DNA of 64,000 nucleotides from Omphalotus guepiniiformis (GCA_028554645.1 JAQOOI010000061.1:62001-126000); one strand, 5' to 3'. Positions 21,878 to 32,424 are shown, counted from the stretch's first letter. A program made the numbers and translations. Notes: generated by a model not told the origin, from the sequence alone.

Positions 21878-22973
21878 TCAATTGGCTAGTTCGCTGCTGG
21901 TAGGTGCCACCTCCCCAACCTTCGTTTCAGTGGGATAGTCCGCGATCGGAACAACCTCTGCGTCTTCGTCGTCAGAGCTAGCAAACGTGAATCGACGGAT
22001 TTCAGCATTCGCCCATGGCTAGTTCAGCAACCGTTAACTTTCAAAGGATCAAGGTGAGCAAACTGTGATTCCCCACATGTTCATTCGGTGTACCAGTAAT
22101 TTGACGTAGAATATCACCATGAGCAACGACAACGATGTCCTTTAGCAAGGAGTTGAACTTGATTGAGTAGAAGAAATTGAATCTCGTATGAGAAAGGCGT
22201 ACTTGTTCAGGCCGATCGCGTAGCCATCGACGAACCCACTTGGCGCGAGCAGATACTCTTCCAGGGTGAAAATCGCCTAAGACATATTATTAGAGAACGC
22301 CATTAACTACAGTTCGCTTATGGTCCCCACAAACACATCCATACCTTTCTTAGAGTTCCAGTCATCTTCGAGCGGCGAGAAGTCAATACCCTTGAATTCT
22401 TCTATTCCTTCCAGAACCGCGCGATCAGATCCAGTGTCGCATGGAAGATTGTTCACCTCCTGAAGTCTTGAGAGAACGATGAGTTTCTTATCATCAAAAT
22501 GCATGTAGATTAGGACTGTGCCAACGAATTGAAGAGGTGAATACGACGCCGACCTTGAGAGGTTCCTGCGATTCCAGGCGTGCCTTCAATTCTGGAAACC
22601 CAACCAAGGTCGTTTGCAGGGTTCGTTTCAATGGACTCGAGACGAGGAGATCAGCTTTTTGTTGTAGGCCGCTTGTCCGCCTGTTGAGTTCCTCCGCTTG
22701 ACGTCTGGACACATCCATCTCATAAATATCATGCCTCGCTAGAAAGTAAACTATAACATACCTTCCTAACGAAGTGAGCGGAGCATCTGGAATCCAGTAA
22801 TCCTAATTATTTGGACAGACGTTTGTTTTTGCGGGAAATGCAGGACAAGCACGATCATGATACTCACGTTTTCAACGTTATGCTCAGCCTCTACAGAGAA
22901 ATCAGCGGCGTTCACGCGGCTTGGAGTGTAGCGACTAACGAGCGTGTCGTGTAAGGTGTAGTACTTTCGGCAT
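21878..22973 (-). CDS. Histidine phosphatase (phosphoglycerate-mutase-like) family protein
   Basis: Cytosolic phosphatase of the branch-1 histidine phosphatase superfamily; the substrate is unknown. ATG 22971-22973 gives MPKVLHLTRHAQAEHNVEN, with the catalytic RHA/RHG motif built across the first intron. Further exons read DYWIPDAPLTSLGR, RQAEELNRR, KADLLVSSPLKRTLQTT (the second conserved Arg), LSRLQEVNNLPCDTGSD and FSPLEDDWNSKKG. The second catalytic His appears in DIVVVAHGDILRQITGTP (22.1 kb). The last exon WANAEIRRFTFASSDDED ends in TGA at 21878-21880. All four phosphate-pocket residues appear to be present. About six short introns. Confidence 0.85.
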
Positions 22974-23312
22974 ATCTAGCGAATCGTCTAGCTCGATGGG
23001 AGATCAGCCAAACATTATCATCACAATCAATCTTCAAACTCGCCTATAGAAACAATCTAGCGGTCTAAGAATGAGAAATGCTTGAATGATGTTGTACGAG
23101 TTCAACGTTGCAGTGCTGTGGAGCTCAGCTTACTATACTTGTGACGTGACGTACAGTACTAAGTAGCACTTTCATACTGTAATCATTACAATACTGAACC
23201 AAAAACACATCCTAAAACCAAAACATACAATACACAATAAGTATGTACTCTTGTTCTATATGAGATGTAATATACTATCTAAAGCTTCGCACCAGTCTCT
23301 TTCGCCCTATCT
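22974..23312. other. Intergenic region
   Basis: About 340 bp, AT-rich near 23,200-23,280. It holds the phosphatase promoter and the 3' end of the long minus-strand gene. No other feature seen. Confidence 0.5.
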
Positions 23313-26300
23313 TCATCTTCCAGCTTCTCGTCTCTCACCGCTCGGCACATCGTCAGCCTCCATATTACTTTCCTTATCCTTCCCATGAAAACCCTCGACA
23401 TCATTTTCCGCAATAGGACCCTCTCTCATAAGCCGAATAATATCTGTCCATCTCCATATCAATCTCGGTGTTGGCATCTCCACATTCGCGCTAACTTTGC
23501 CCTCTGCAGGAGTCCTCGACTTCAGTTCTTCAACCCACTCTACCATCCATTCCACAAGCTTAGTGTATTCCGACTTGGGGGGCTTCAAAGAAGAACGCCA
23601 ACTATCTCGTTTCTCGCTCTCGATGCCTTCTTCATGTCGAGTAGACGCGTCCTGCGTCGTTGCATCGCGTGCAGGATCAGGCGAGAGCAGCGATTTTCCA
23701 GTAGATTGAATGTCGTCGAACAACGGTGGTCTACCCGCAACCTCTGCCCATAGCACCAAAGCCGCTGCTAAGGTCTCTTGCATGGGTACGATACCCAAAG
23801 CGCGCATCCAAGCGAGAACAAGAGGAATTTCAGCTATTGCGGTATGTGCTGATCCTAGCTTATCGCTCAAATGGACAGAAGAGACTCCCAGTAGTAAAAT
23901 GTACTGGTGGAAGGTGGTCGCCTCAAGGCGAGGAAGAGGTGCAGATTTAGGATGAAAAGGATGCCAGCGATGGATCGTTTCAGCGGGAGAGTCCAAATTG
24001 GCAAGGGATTCGTTTTGTTGGCGCGTTCCAGCGCCAAAGAAAATCCTAGGTATATCAACCCATAATCTAAACGCATCAGGCTCCAACGCATTTTGCATCG
24101 CATGCGCAGGTGGCCGCACGTCTCTCAAATTCACTTTAGCAACTCCCGAAGCGTTTTCGTTTATCGACTGAGCATGTGCCCATACAAGTCGATGAAACAA
24201 CTTCCTTGCCCGCTCAAAAGGCAGTTCACCAGCCCATAGGTTTCCCGGAGTGTACGGACGCGGCTCGAGTCGCATCTGCTGTGGATTTTTGAAATCACCA
24301 TTCGCACTAGGCTCCCAGAGTAAGCCATAAATTTGATTCACTACCACCTGCCTTGTCGACCTTGAGTTGATCTTTAGCGCAGCGACAGTCGTCTTCGCCT
24401 TCGCCATTCTCAAATTCTTCCATAGTCTCCAGCCACCCCGTACAGTGTCGTCCATCCTCCCAACCATTCTTACAGCCTGTAGCATTAGGCATACACTCCT
24501 TTCGTCGGGCCATACCCCATACAATGGACCCATGGTGTCGAATAGACTCAACACGACATCCGGCCTAGCAGAGTGCATTTGACGATCAGCTTCTCGCTCA
24601 TACGTGACCAATTTCAAGGGAAAGCGCGGACTCGAAAAGGCCCGGGAGTTTCGCATAGTGGGAAATCGAATGAGAGCGAGGAAGAAATCGTTGAATTGTA
24701 TAGTATTCATCCGGATGGGTAGATGAACCTTACGGTCTTCTGGAGCTAGAGGTAGCATGACATCTCCACTGCTGGCGTACTGCTCCAATAGATTAAAAGC
24801 CGTTCCGACCTTCGCTATTCTGGTGAGAATTACCAAACCAGCACCTAGAGCGCGAGCATCGATGGAAAGCCCACTCGAAAGCAAGGCAAAGAAGTACTTC
24901 TCGGCCAAGAGATATTGACGACGGAGTAGTAGTCCTCGCAGTAGCGTGGTGTAATGTGACACTGTGAGTCGTATAGGCTGAGAAAGATTGAAGGAGCCGT
25001 ATACAGATTTATGAAGTGCGAGCAATTCCTTCGGAGGCGGTTGTACGCTTACGGTAGCCTCTGCACGCTCGAAGAAGTAGACGAGCATGCGGGATGTGAT
25101 AACTTGGGTGTCCTTAGCGGCGAGCGTGAATGCGCGGGTCCAAAGCTGCGTAGGCGTGGAATTCATCGAGACGTTGTCCTTGATAGACTCAGATAATGGT
25201 TGAGGATTCGAGTATACAGGAGGTGGCACGCCAGCTGCACCGATATGTGCCATAACTCCAACAACCCCAGGCATATCCTTTTTTGAAATGGCTTTGCCCA
25301 CTGGAAGTTTGTGTTTCGGTAAGAGTAGGTTAGAAACTGAAATTTTAGCCTCTGCATCATGGTCATTTGGGGAGTAGAAAGGATCGCTGGGTGAGACAGA
25401 TTTCAGTGCCCTTTGGCCTGGCGAGCGCACCATGTGTTGCAGGAACTCGAATGGTGATGTGGGATCTTGCACGGTTTCAGCACCTTCTGGTTCAGCGGGC
25501 CTCGCACTGTCCCCGTCAGAAGCAAGCACCAAATTACTCCAAACCTCAAGCTCCTTCCTCTTTGGCACATAGCCTTCCCTGGTTGCCTTGGCACGCAAAT
25601 GCTTCGCAAGCTCGACCACCAGCGCTACGTTTTCACGTTGGAGAAGTAGATTATAGGTGTGTCGGTGCAGACGGAGTTGGCGGGAGGATAATGTCAGGAC
25701 GAGAGGAAGGAGTACACGGGAGACCTGCGCCGACAGAGTCGCAGATGAAGGGGACAACGACGAAGGAGTTGAGATTGGACCTTCGTATCCTTGTGTGTTA
25801 ATCAAAGCTGCTTGCAGGATTAAATTAAAGCAGGCCTCGCTCCAATTGGCCTCCCGGTGAGTCCTCGTTTGCATCAACTCGGGTAAAGATAGGAAACGTT
25901 CGACAACGGTTGGCATACCCAGAGATAGGTTGAACCGTGCTAGATGAAGCATTGTCAAAATCAAGATTGGCGCACGTAGCCCGCCAAAAGCATTTAAATC
26001 GGGAGGTCCAGAAGGTCCATTGATAGTCGAGGGACCAAAGGTGTCATATTGCAGCAAGTCCAAGTGGGAGAACACCAGATTAAGCAGGGGACCCTGCGCA
26101 TGGGGTGGCGCACAGACCTTGTATGCAACCAAGTATACCAACAACCACGATGGGACTGGTGAAGGGTGGCTCCCTCTTCCGCCTGATGGAGTGAAGTATA
26201 CTCCGTCTTCATCTGGCGCGATTTTCGGGAACATAGCAGCTTCGCTAGTAATATATCCCTTCTCAGACAACTTCTTGACCACTATCGAAAGATTTTTCTC

Positions 26301-26570
26301 CTTCAGTAAAGGTTTCCATCTCGTATACTCCACCTGGGAAACGCCCGCTCGATGTAGTCTTTCAGATAGACGGTTTCGTTTGGACGGTTGGTGAATTATT
26401 TCAAGGAGTGGATATATGGGATTGCGAGAGCATCGCGAGAGAAGACCAAGAAAATATGCGGGTTTGAGAGTATGACTTGTCAGAGGCGGTTTGGAGGAAA
26501 GAAAACGGGGATTGAGATGACTAGCAGCGAAGACGCATTTGTTTCGGAGCAGATGTAAGGGTGTCTTCAT
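23313..26570 (-). CDS. 1085-residue intronless protein, probably mitochondrial, PPR-like
   Basis: ATG 26568-26570, stop at 23313, one uninterrupted frame, unusual in this intron-rich window. The N-terminus MKTPLHLLRNKCVFAASHLN is basic, hydroxylated and free of acidic residues, as in a mitochondrial presequence. The body is mainly helical in appearance with scattered stretches such as VSHYTTLLRGLLLRRQYLLA and AFNLLEQYASSGDV, and LVLAWMRALGIVPMQETLAA near the C-terminus. These resemble degenerate pentatricopeptide helical pairs. Such proteins usually bind mitochondrial RNA or the mitoribosome. No catalytic motif is visible. The function is inferred only. Confidence 0.65.
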   Translation of the reverse strand: MKTPLHLLRNKCVFAASHLNPRFLSSKPPLTSHTLKPAYFLGLLSRCSRNPIYPLLEIIHQPSKRNRLSERLHRAGVSQVEYTRWKPLLKEKNLSIVVKKLSEKGYITSEAAMFPKIAPDEDGVYFTPSGGRGSHPSPVPSWLLVYLVAYKVCAPPHAQGPLLNLVFSHLDLLQYDTFGPSTINGPSGPPDLNAFGGLRAPILILTMLHLARFNLSLGMPTVVERFLSLPELMQTRTHREANWSEACFNLILQAALINTQGYEGPISTPSSLSPSSATLSAQVSRVLLPLVLTLSSRQLRLHRHTYNLLLQRENVALVVELAKHLRAKATREGYVPKRKELEVWSNLVLASDGDSARPAEPEGAETVQDPTSPFEFLQHMVRSPGQRALKSVSPSDPFYSPNDHDAEAKISVSNLLLPKHKLPVGKAISKKDMPGVVGVMAHIGAAGVPPPVYSNPQPLSESIKDNVSMNSTPTQLWTRAFTLAAKDTQVITSRMLVYFFERAEATVSVQPPPKELLALHKSVYGSFNLSQPIRLTVSHYTTLLRGLLLRRQYLLAEKYFFALLSSGLSIDARALGAGLVILTRIAKVGTAFNLLEQYASSGDVMLPLAPEDRKVHLPIRMNTIQFNDFFLALIRFPTMRNSRAFSSPRFPLKLVTYEREADRQMHSARPDVVLSLFDTMGPLYGVWPDERSVCLMLQAVRMVGRMDDTVRGGWRLWKNLRMAKAKTTVAALKINSRSTRQVVVNQIYGLLWEPSANGDFKNPQQMRLEPRPYTPGNLWAGELPFERARKLFHRLVWAHAQSINENASGVAKVNLRDVRPPAHAMQNALEPDAFRLWVDIPRIFFGAGTRQQNESLANLDSPAETIHRWHPFHPKSAPLPRLEATTFHQYILLLGVSSVHLSDKLGSAHTAIAEIPLVLAWMRALGIVPMQETLAAALVLWAEVAGRPPLFDDIQSTGKSLLSPDPARDATTQDASTRHEEGIESEKRDSWRSSLKPPKSEYTKLVEWMVEWVEELKSRTPAEGKVSANVEMPTPRLIWRWTDIIRLMREGPIAENDVEGFHGKDKESNMEADDVPSGERREAGR

Positions 26571-26905
26571 AAGATACTAGCATCTTCAAGAAAGGTATTT
26601 TAATTACCATGACTGTGGATATGAAGTCGAACGTACCTGAATGCCTCAATAAATTTGCATCCCTAAAGGACGTGAAACTTGCAGGATATACGTGTCTCCT
26701 AGCCTTTCAAACCTATTAAGATAGAGTATGAGCTGAAGCTTTAAGTCCCGACAGAAAAGAATGAAATTACATACCGGAAAGTAGCAAGTTGGGACACCCT
26801 ACAAAATCAATGTTCGTGACAATGAAAAGGACAGGCGCATAAGTTTGTCTTTGTTGCTCAAGGACGTTGAGTGCACGGCATGAGCGGCACCAATCAATCT
26901 CATGA
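26571..26905. other. Intergenic region left of the transposon
   Basis: About 330 bp with the promoter of the 1085-residue protein. It ends with TGA (26903-26905), the left copy of the transposon's 3-bp target-site duplication. No gene seen. Confidence 0.6.
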
Positions 26906-26979
26906 CACCGGGAGCAAAGTCCGGGTCACCTGAAATGCAAGTGCCTTCGGCTCACGTTGTACCTCACGTTGTACCTCAC
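26906..26979. repeat. Left terminal inverted repeat of the transposon
   Basis: 74 bp, pairing with 37345-37418 with two differences. It starts CACCGGGAGCAAAGTC and passes into the subterminal repeat array. Confidence 0.9.
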
Positions 26980-27033
26980 GTTGAACCTCACGTTGAACCT
27001 CACGTTGAACCTCACTATATACCTCATGTAGTA
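26950..27033. repeat. Left subterminal 12-bp repeat array
   Basis: About seven units of CTCACGTTGTAC or CTCACGTTGAAC, the last ones decayed (CTCACTATATAC, CTCATGTAGTAT). Such arrays bind the transposase in CACTA elements. The same unit is inverted at the right end. Confidence 0.85.
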
Positions 27034-27235
27034 TAACAGTTTGAATAAAGCATATGACCAACACTGAATAGCATGGCCATTCACGGTCATATGTCTCAGA
27101 CGCGTCGCGACACGGTAGTAAAGACAAAGAACTTGCCACGCCATGCTGTACACACATGGTAGACCAAATCCATTGCCCAGTGCGTGTTCTCTCTCTCAAC
27201 TTTCACCATCTTGTACCTCTCATCTCTACTACACT

Positions 27236-29417
27236 ATGTCCTCTTCTCAGAATCCAGGCTCATCTGACTTGCCTACTAGTAGTGGCCGTGCTACGCCAGC
27301 AAGTCAGCGCAGAGTTGGGTCAACCTCACAGCTTCCACAAAGTTCACCAAAGACAAAGAAACCTAGAGCTTCATTGTCTGGTGCTGCTCTCGCCTCATCA
27401 TCTGGACAGACTTCGTCCTCTACGGCTCCTTCATCTTCAGCACGGTCTTCATCTTCTTTGGCTACACCAGTTACAGCTTCTGCCTCTACCTCTACATCAC
27501 GTCCAACCACTACACCATCTGGTCCTGCTCCATCACGTCCAACCACTACTCCATTAGGTCCTGCTCCATCACACCCAACTGGCACAGGTACAGGTCCTAC
27601 GGCAACTTTATTCTCCTCATCACAACCAACTGGTGCTTCATTCCCCTCACACCCTGAAGCTTCATCCTCCTCCTCACGCCCTGAAGCTTCATCTTCCTCC
27701 TCACGTCCTGAAGCTTCATCTTCCTCCTCACGTCCTGAAGCTTCATCTTCCTCCTCACGTCCTGAAGCTTCATCTTCCTCCTCACGTCCTGAAGCTTCAT
27801 CTTCTTCCTCACGTCCTGAAGCTTCATTCTCTTCAGCACGTCCTGAAGCTTCGTCTACAGGCAATACTCAGGCTGGAAGTAAACGCAAGAATCGTGATGA
27901 CTCTGATGGTAGTACACAACAACAGGAGCCTCAGGAGCAGGCAGAACAAAGTACGCCAGGGCCGAGCAAAAAGCCACGTGTGGATCCCCGTCCCAAAGCT
28001 TCATCATCCAAGCGTAAGGAAGGAAAGCAGCGGGATGTTTACCATATAAAGAAGAAGGTTTTGGGTACAGATGATGTAGGTGTTTTGCGGGTCAAGGTAT
28101 GTATCATATACATTTCTGTTTAGACATTACTCTTACGCAAGCACTATAGAATGCTATGGAAGTTCATATACGTCTTTTATGTGGCTCATATGATGCAGAT
28201 TCTGTACCTCCTTCACCAACAGCAGGCCAAATCTCCTCTTTCCAGGAGCGGTACGTGTTTAAACTATCATTGCATATCATCACTAACTCTGGCAAAGATT
28301 TGATAGACACGCTGATCCTTACAAGATTCTGAATGAGAATCTCAAGTCTGTCAATCCTAACAGTGTTACCGTCTTGGCCAAATTACGGGAAGTTCGACAA
28401 GTTTGTGCTTTACGCCGAGGTGGATCCATTGTCTCCAATATCGCACTTATCCCTGAGGACAAGCTGCGTATGATCCTCGGCAGTGTTCAGGAGATGGGTC
28501 TTGACACCTGGTGCCCTGATATCCTAGATGGTACACCAACATCCTTCTATAACACAATGCACGAGGCTATTGCTATCAAGACTTTTGAACAAGCGGTTCT
28601 GACTCACGCCTATTTGCACATGTCTCCGCCTCTCAACCTTGTTCAGGACACTCATTTCATGCAGCGGTTGTATAGGAACTACGTTTACTCCCGTATCAAG
28701 AATCTGATGATAAAGGAAACCAAACAGAAGGGAAGTGTTGCCTCTGACAATGCTCGTAACAAGATGTACAAGAGGAGAAAAGAGGTATGAACATTGTTCT
28801 CTTGTTTCAACACTTGTTTTAAAACTTGAATCTAGCGGGCTCTTCTCCGTCAAGAATATCTTCGCAAACTGGGCATGCCTCACCGTGTTCAACATCTTAT
28901 TTCTGAACCAGCATGTCACTCTGATGATGAAGAAGCACCTGACGGTACCTTTTATCGCCTCTCTATGCCTAGGCGCAATGCTCAGGCAGATCTATTTGTT
29001 CGTGAGGTTGATGGCGGAATAGAGAATGCTGCGAAAGTTGAGAAGAAGAAGAATGCGTACAAGCGCATACCTAGGGTTGAACATCCTGATGGTAAGGAGT
29101 CTGTTCTAGACAGTCTCCCTTCGCCAGAGGTTGCTCTTGATTGGCATGAACCTGAAGCATTCAACACCCTTCCTCCTCATATTCGTGCTCGTTACGTTGA
29201 CTCTCCTATTGCACTTCCTCTAGCTGCAAAACGTATAATGAATGATGATTGGAAGAAGAAGATGAGTAACAAAAAGTTTATGAAGAAGTACGGTGACGAG
29301 GTGAGAAAGCAATACCAGTTCCCAACTAAAGAAGAGATGGAGGCAATGGAGAACGGTGGCATGAGTGATGCCTTAGATGAAGAGGATGAGTCTATGGGTG
29401 AAGAAGAGACTGTGTAG
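27236..29417 (+). CDS. Transposon accessory protein with Ser-rich repeats and conserved helical region
   Basis: ATG 27236 (MSSSQNPGSSDLPTSSG). Exons end/start at 28096/28150, about 28,251/28,299 and 28,785/28,834, with the stop at 29415-29417. The N-terminal third is a disordered Ser/Thr/Pro region with about eight copies of a nine-residue repeat (PEASSSSSR). It is followed by a basic stretch, KKPRVDPRPKASSSKRKEGK. The second part is conserved-looking: VHIRLLCGSYDADSVPPSPT, LREVRQVCALRRGGSIVSNI, TFEQAVLTHAYLHMSPPLNL and KYGDEVRKQYQFPTKEEMEA, with an acidic tail. I do not recognise a catalytic domain. By position it is the companion gene often found beside the transposase in basidiomycete elements, perhaps a DNA-binding cofactor. 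That is an inference. Confidence 0.7.
27650..27855 (+). repeat. 27-bp coding tandem repeat
   Basis: About eight tandem copies of a 27-bp unit (CCTGAAGCTTCATCTTCCTC plus CTCACGT) encoding PEASSSSSR in the accessory protein. Copies are nearly identical, so copy number probably varies between insertions. Confidence 0.9.
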
Positions 29418-29540
29418 GACCATGACATAAATTTACTTCATTTTTCTTCATTTTTCTGGATTTGTATAATTCTATTCAAAGATTGTCTATCTATGTTTCT
29501 ACCATGTATATGTGTATGCGCTACATGAATATATATATAT

Positions 29541-30681
29541 CTAATCCAAACCACCTGCACGCTTTAACAAAACATGTTCAAAGAATATTGTCAATACTAC
29601 ACGTTGACCCTTGGGAGGTTCAGTGAAATGAGACAAGTGCTTGGTATTGGCAGCAAGCAACTGCCGTACGGTAGGCTTGACAGTGATGCCAACCTGAGGA
29701 AACACTGTTCTCCCACCTTCAAAGTGACCAAATGTATATATAAATGTTCTGGTATACCGGGCATCGTTGACATCTGTATGTGGAATTTCGGAACCACCCT
29801 CCTTCACAGCAATAGTTGAAGCGATACCTAAGCACTCGCTGTTAGCAAATGTTTTCATTGACAACAGCACCATACCTTCAAAGTCTGTGGCAGGACGACT
29901 GGTGTATTCACGTTGAAGGCCTTTTGCAAACACTGCGTAAGCTCTGAATTTGTTAGATAAGTCAAACACTGCATAGATACAAAGAAGAACGTACTTCTGC
30001 CGTCTAGCCCAGTCTTCCGGGAAATACTCCATCAGAATCCTTTTCATCGGCGCCAGCAGCAACAGTTTGACGGCATCCAAGAATTCATCCATGGCAGTCA
30101 AGCAAGCCTGACTGGGTTGGTGTCTTGTGTCCGCTGTCAGCATGGCTTTGGGGCTGTATAACGACCAGGTACCGAAGTGGAACGCCTGTGTACTTGATCT
30201 ATTTTTGTCGCCACAGCCGGAATGTTTAGGTTTTGTCTGATTGAAAGCCACCCATTTCTTCATGAGCAGGGACGGTGCGCGAGGTGACACAACGTTGGCG
30301 AAAAGGCCAAGCAGGAAACTCTGGTCAAGGCTTCCAGGGCCTTTGAGGATGATGTTGCTTGCTGTTTGCAGCGTTGGAAAGGTCCGGTAATCCGTGGTGT
30401 ATTTAGTCTCTGTGACTGTCCTGACGTTGGCCTGATGCTTGGAGACCCCAACAAAGTCTGGCGGAAACTCGTCCGTGGTAAGTGTTTCTACCACCAACTT
30501 CGTGAGTAGGGTCAGAGGAAGGAAGTAAAACGGACTCACTATGCTCTCTCAACCCCTGTTCGGCTCGCTGAACAGCTCTCCCGTACCCTCCGCAGGCTAA
30601 CCACTGCTGGACTTTCTTCGCGCGTTTCTCTTCGCTTGGTTTACCGCGACGGTTCCTTCGTGTACGCTGCGAGCGTGTCAT
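29541..30681 (-). CDS. TET/JBP-like 2-oxoglutarate/Fe(II) dioxygenase
   Basis: Probable DNA-base dioxygenase that oxidises 5-methylcytosine or thymine using iron and 2-oxoglutarate. ATG 30679-30681 starts a short basic exon, MTRSQRTRRNRRGKPSEEKR. An intron at about 30,434-30,583 (donor GTGAGT) leads to the main exon. The double-stranded beta-helix core has the iron motif PHTDVND (H-x-D, about residues 254 and 256 of the long frame), then FGHFEGGRTVFPQVGI, and the distal KHLSHFTEPPKGQRVVLTIF with the second iron His (about 304) and the 2-oxoglutarate Arg (about 313). Upstream are FHFGTWSLYSPKAML and FRAYAVFAKGLQREYT. The order and spacing match the TET/JBP family, which is expanded in basidiomycetes together with transposons. 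Stop at 29541. Small introns may interrupt the main frame, for example around 29,830-29,875. The catalytic residues are intact. Confidence 0.8.
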
Positions 30682-30857
30682 GGCATTGCAAGATCGAGAG
30701 GAAACTAGTTTTCGGGAGAGTGCGGATGAGCACGGACCTCGGTACGCGGCCATGTGACTTGATGAATATAAGTGGCTGATGACTGAGCTCTTTTTCTCTC
30801 AACAGCTGGCACGGCGTTCTTCGTCGCTGTCGATCATGCTTGCATAGCTGATCCAGG

Positions 30858-30881
30858 GTGCACCAGTGTACGCTGGTGCAC
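30858..30881. repeat. 9-bp inverted repeat upstream of the dioxygenase gene
   Basis: GTGCACCAG and CTGGTGCAC are perfect reverse complements around a 6-nt loop, about 180 bp before the dioxygenase start. GCTGATCCAGG occurs just left of it and again at 30,940. It may be a regulatory or transposase-binding site; function unknown. Confidence 0.5.
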
Positions 30882-31060
30882 TTGCCGCTGTTCATGATGT
30901 GGGGCACAGCGGTAACGCTGCTGTTGATCAGTCACCACTGGCTGATCCAGGATCCTTGCCCCCATCAACCAAAAATTCGAAAGGGTTCCGGGAAGGAGAA
31001 GGTGGGGCGTAAGTCTAGAGGTGCGCAAAGGTTCGTTCGTCGTTCAACGCTCGACTCTCG

Positions 31061-31105
31061 ACGTTCGACGTTCGACGTTCGTCTCCTTTGTCGCCAGAGT
31101 CTTGG
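31061..31105. repeat. Dispersed GTTCGACGTTCG repeat, copy 1
   Basis: About 45 bp (CGTTCGACGTTCGTCTCC, then TTTGTCGCCAGAGTCTTGG) nearly repeated at 31,984-32,026. The second copy breaks the kinase remnant, so this looks like a small insertion or filler sequence. Confidence 0.6.
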
Positions 31106-31682
31106 AATGTTATCTAACAACCCCTGATGAAAGAACGCGCGCACGCCTTGCTATCCTTCCTATTGCCTCCCGACCTTCATGCTGCACTCTCTCCTGACGC
31201 ATCTTCCCGTTCTGCGTTGCTAGAGTCGCTCTCATCCGGGCAGCTTCTTCGCAGACAACACCTGTCATGAAAACAATATAATTCCGCTCCTAATTTCCAT
31301 CGTCCGTACAAAGGTCATCGTGCGGATCCACCTCCACCTCCTCGTACTTCACGCCCTCAGGTTGCTCCCTCTACCGGCCCTTATCAACGTCAAGCTCCAT
31401 CAAGATCGTCGCACAACTTGAACACGCCTCCTCCTTGGACCCACCACGTCCTCCAGCCTCCTACACTCGAAGTTGATCTAGGATGAGAAGAGGGAGAGGA
31501 GGGAGAGGTTTAGGGTTATGGATTAGGATTGCTGAGGAGAGGGAGGATCAGGAGAGGGCTAGGAGGCAGAGGGAGACGATGGTTGAGAGAATGCAGGATC
31601 TTGAGTGCAGTTTCTCGTATAAAGGTACGTTGGCGTGTTTTATACACGACTGATCACTGAAGATACCTTTTTTGTTATTTAG

Positions 31683-31970
31683 ATCATACAAAACCTCGAC
31701 TCACTCCGAAATTCCGCAGAAAACACACTTGAAATCTGGATGCCTTACATCTCTCATTCGCTCTCTACTCTCCTCGCTTCCCCGCGGTTCACCCCTCAGT
31801 CAAACACTAGATTCACTCTCGCTTCGCGCTCACTTATGCTTCAAACACTACGTGCTGTAGCGTATCTCCATGAACACGGTGTCGCACACGGCGATATCAA
31901 ACCTTTGAACGTGCTTTCCACGCCCACAGGACGAGTGCAGATCGTTGATTTTGGCAACGCGGAAGGAAGT
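31683..31970 (+). pseudogene. Protein-kinase catalytic-domain remnant (CAK-like) inside the transposon
   Basis: An exon starting at an acceptor (TTATTTAG) reads LEIWMPYISHSLSTLLASPR, then LRAVAYLHEHGVAHGDIKPL, NVLSTPTGRVQIVDFGNAE. This covers the catalytic loop (HGDIKPLN for the usual HRDxKxxN) and the DFG magnesium motif. The wording is closest, from memory, to fungal CDK-activating-kinase-like proteins. After DFGNAE the frame runs into the GTTCGACGTTCG repeat. No ATP-binding loop is seen upstream, and only a doubtful RTRYNAPE near 32,360 recalls the activation segment. I read it as a captured fragment that no longer makes a kinase. Confidence 0.6.
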
Positions 31971-31983
31971 TGCGACGCTTCCT

Positions 31984-32026
31984 GTTCGACGTTCGACGTT
32001 CGTCTCCTTCGTCGCTCAGCGTCTTG
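31984..32026. repeat. Dispersed GTTCGACGTTCG repeat, copy 2
   Basis: Second copy of the 45-bp repeat, starting GTTCGACGTTCGACGTTCGT and ending CAGCGTCTTGGCA, at the point where kinase similarity is lost. Confidence 0.6.
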
Positions 32027-32424
32027 GCACTCCCTTGCACTCTTTTGTCTCGTCAATCAAACCCCTTAAATTCCGGCCTAGTTGACCAACCCTCGCCACC
32101 CCGACGCTGTTTGTGGCCTGACACTCTGTTGACTAAAGCCAGCGCTTCGGCTCCTCTCTTCTCTACATCTTTCTCACTCGTCCGAATTTCATACGAATTC
32201 TTCCTCTTCGTACTCGCTCGCGGTGACTCAGTATCGCGCTGGCGAGTCCACTGCTTTCCCTTCCAGCGACCATTCTTCTTCTTCTGATACTTTCCCGCAA
32301 ACCTCTCTCTCATGCCTTGACTCAAAATACTCCATCCGAAACTTCGATCGTTCAAGAACACGATATAACGCGCCCGAGTCACCCTCCCTCAACCACGCAT
32401 TTATCCTCATCCACGACTCTAAGA

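Noticed and set aside
26950..27033. Short regular repeats that could suggest a CRISPR array
   Set aside because: Units are 12 bp without spacers and are mirrored at the other transposon end; this is a eukaryotic genome.
27304..27864. Minus-strand frame with repeated EASGREEED peptide
   Set aside because: It is the complement of the 27-bp coding repeat in the accessory gene; its acidity is a consequence of the repeat.
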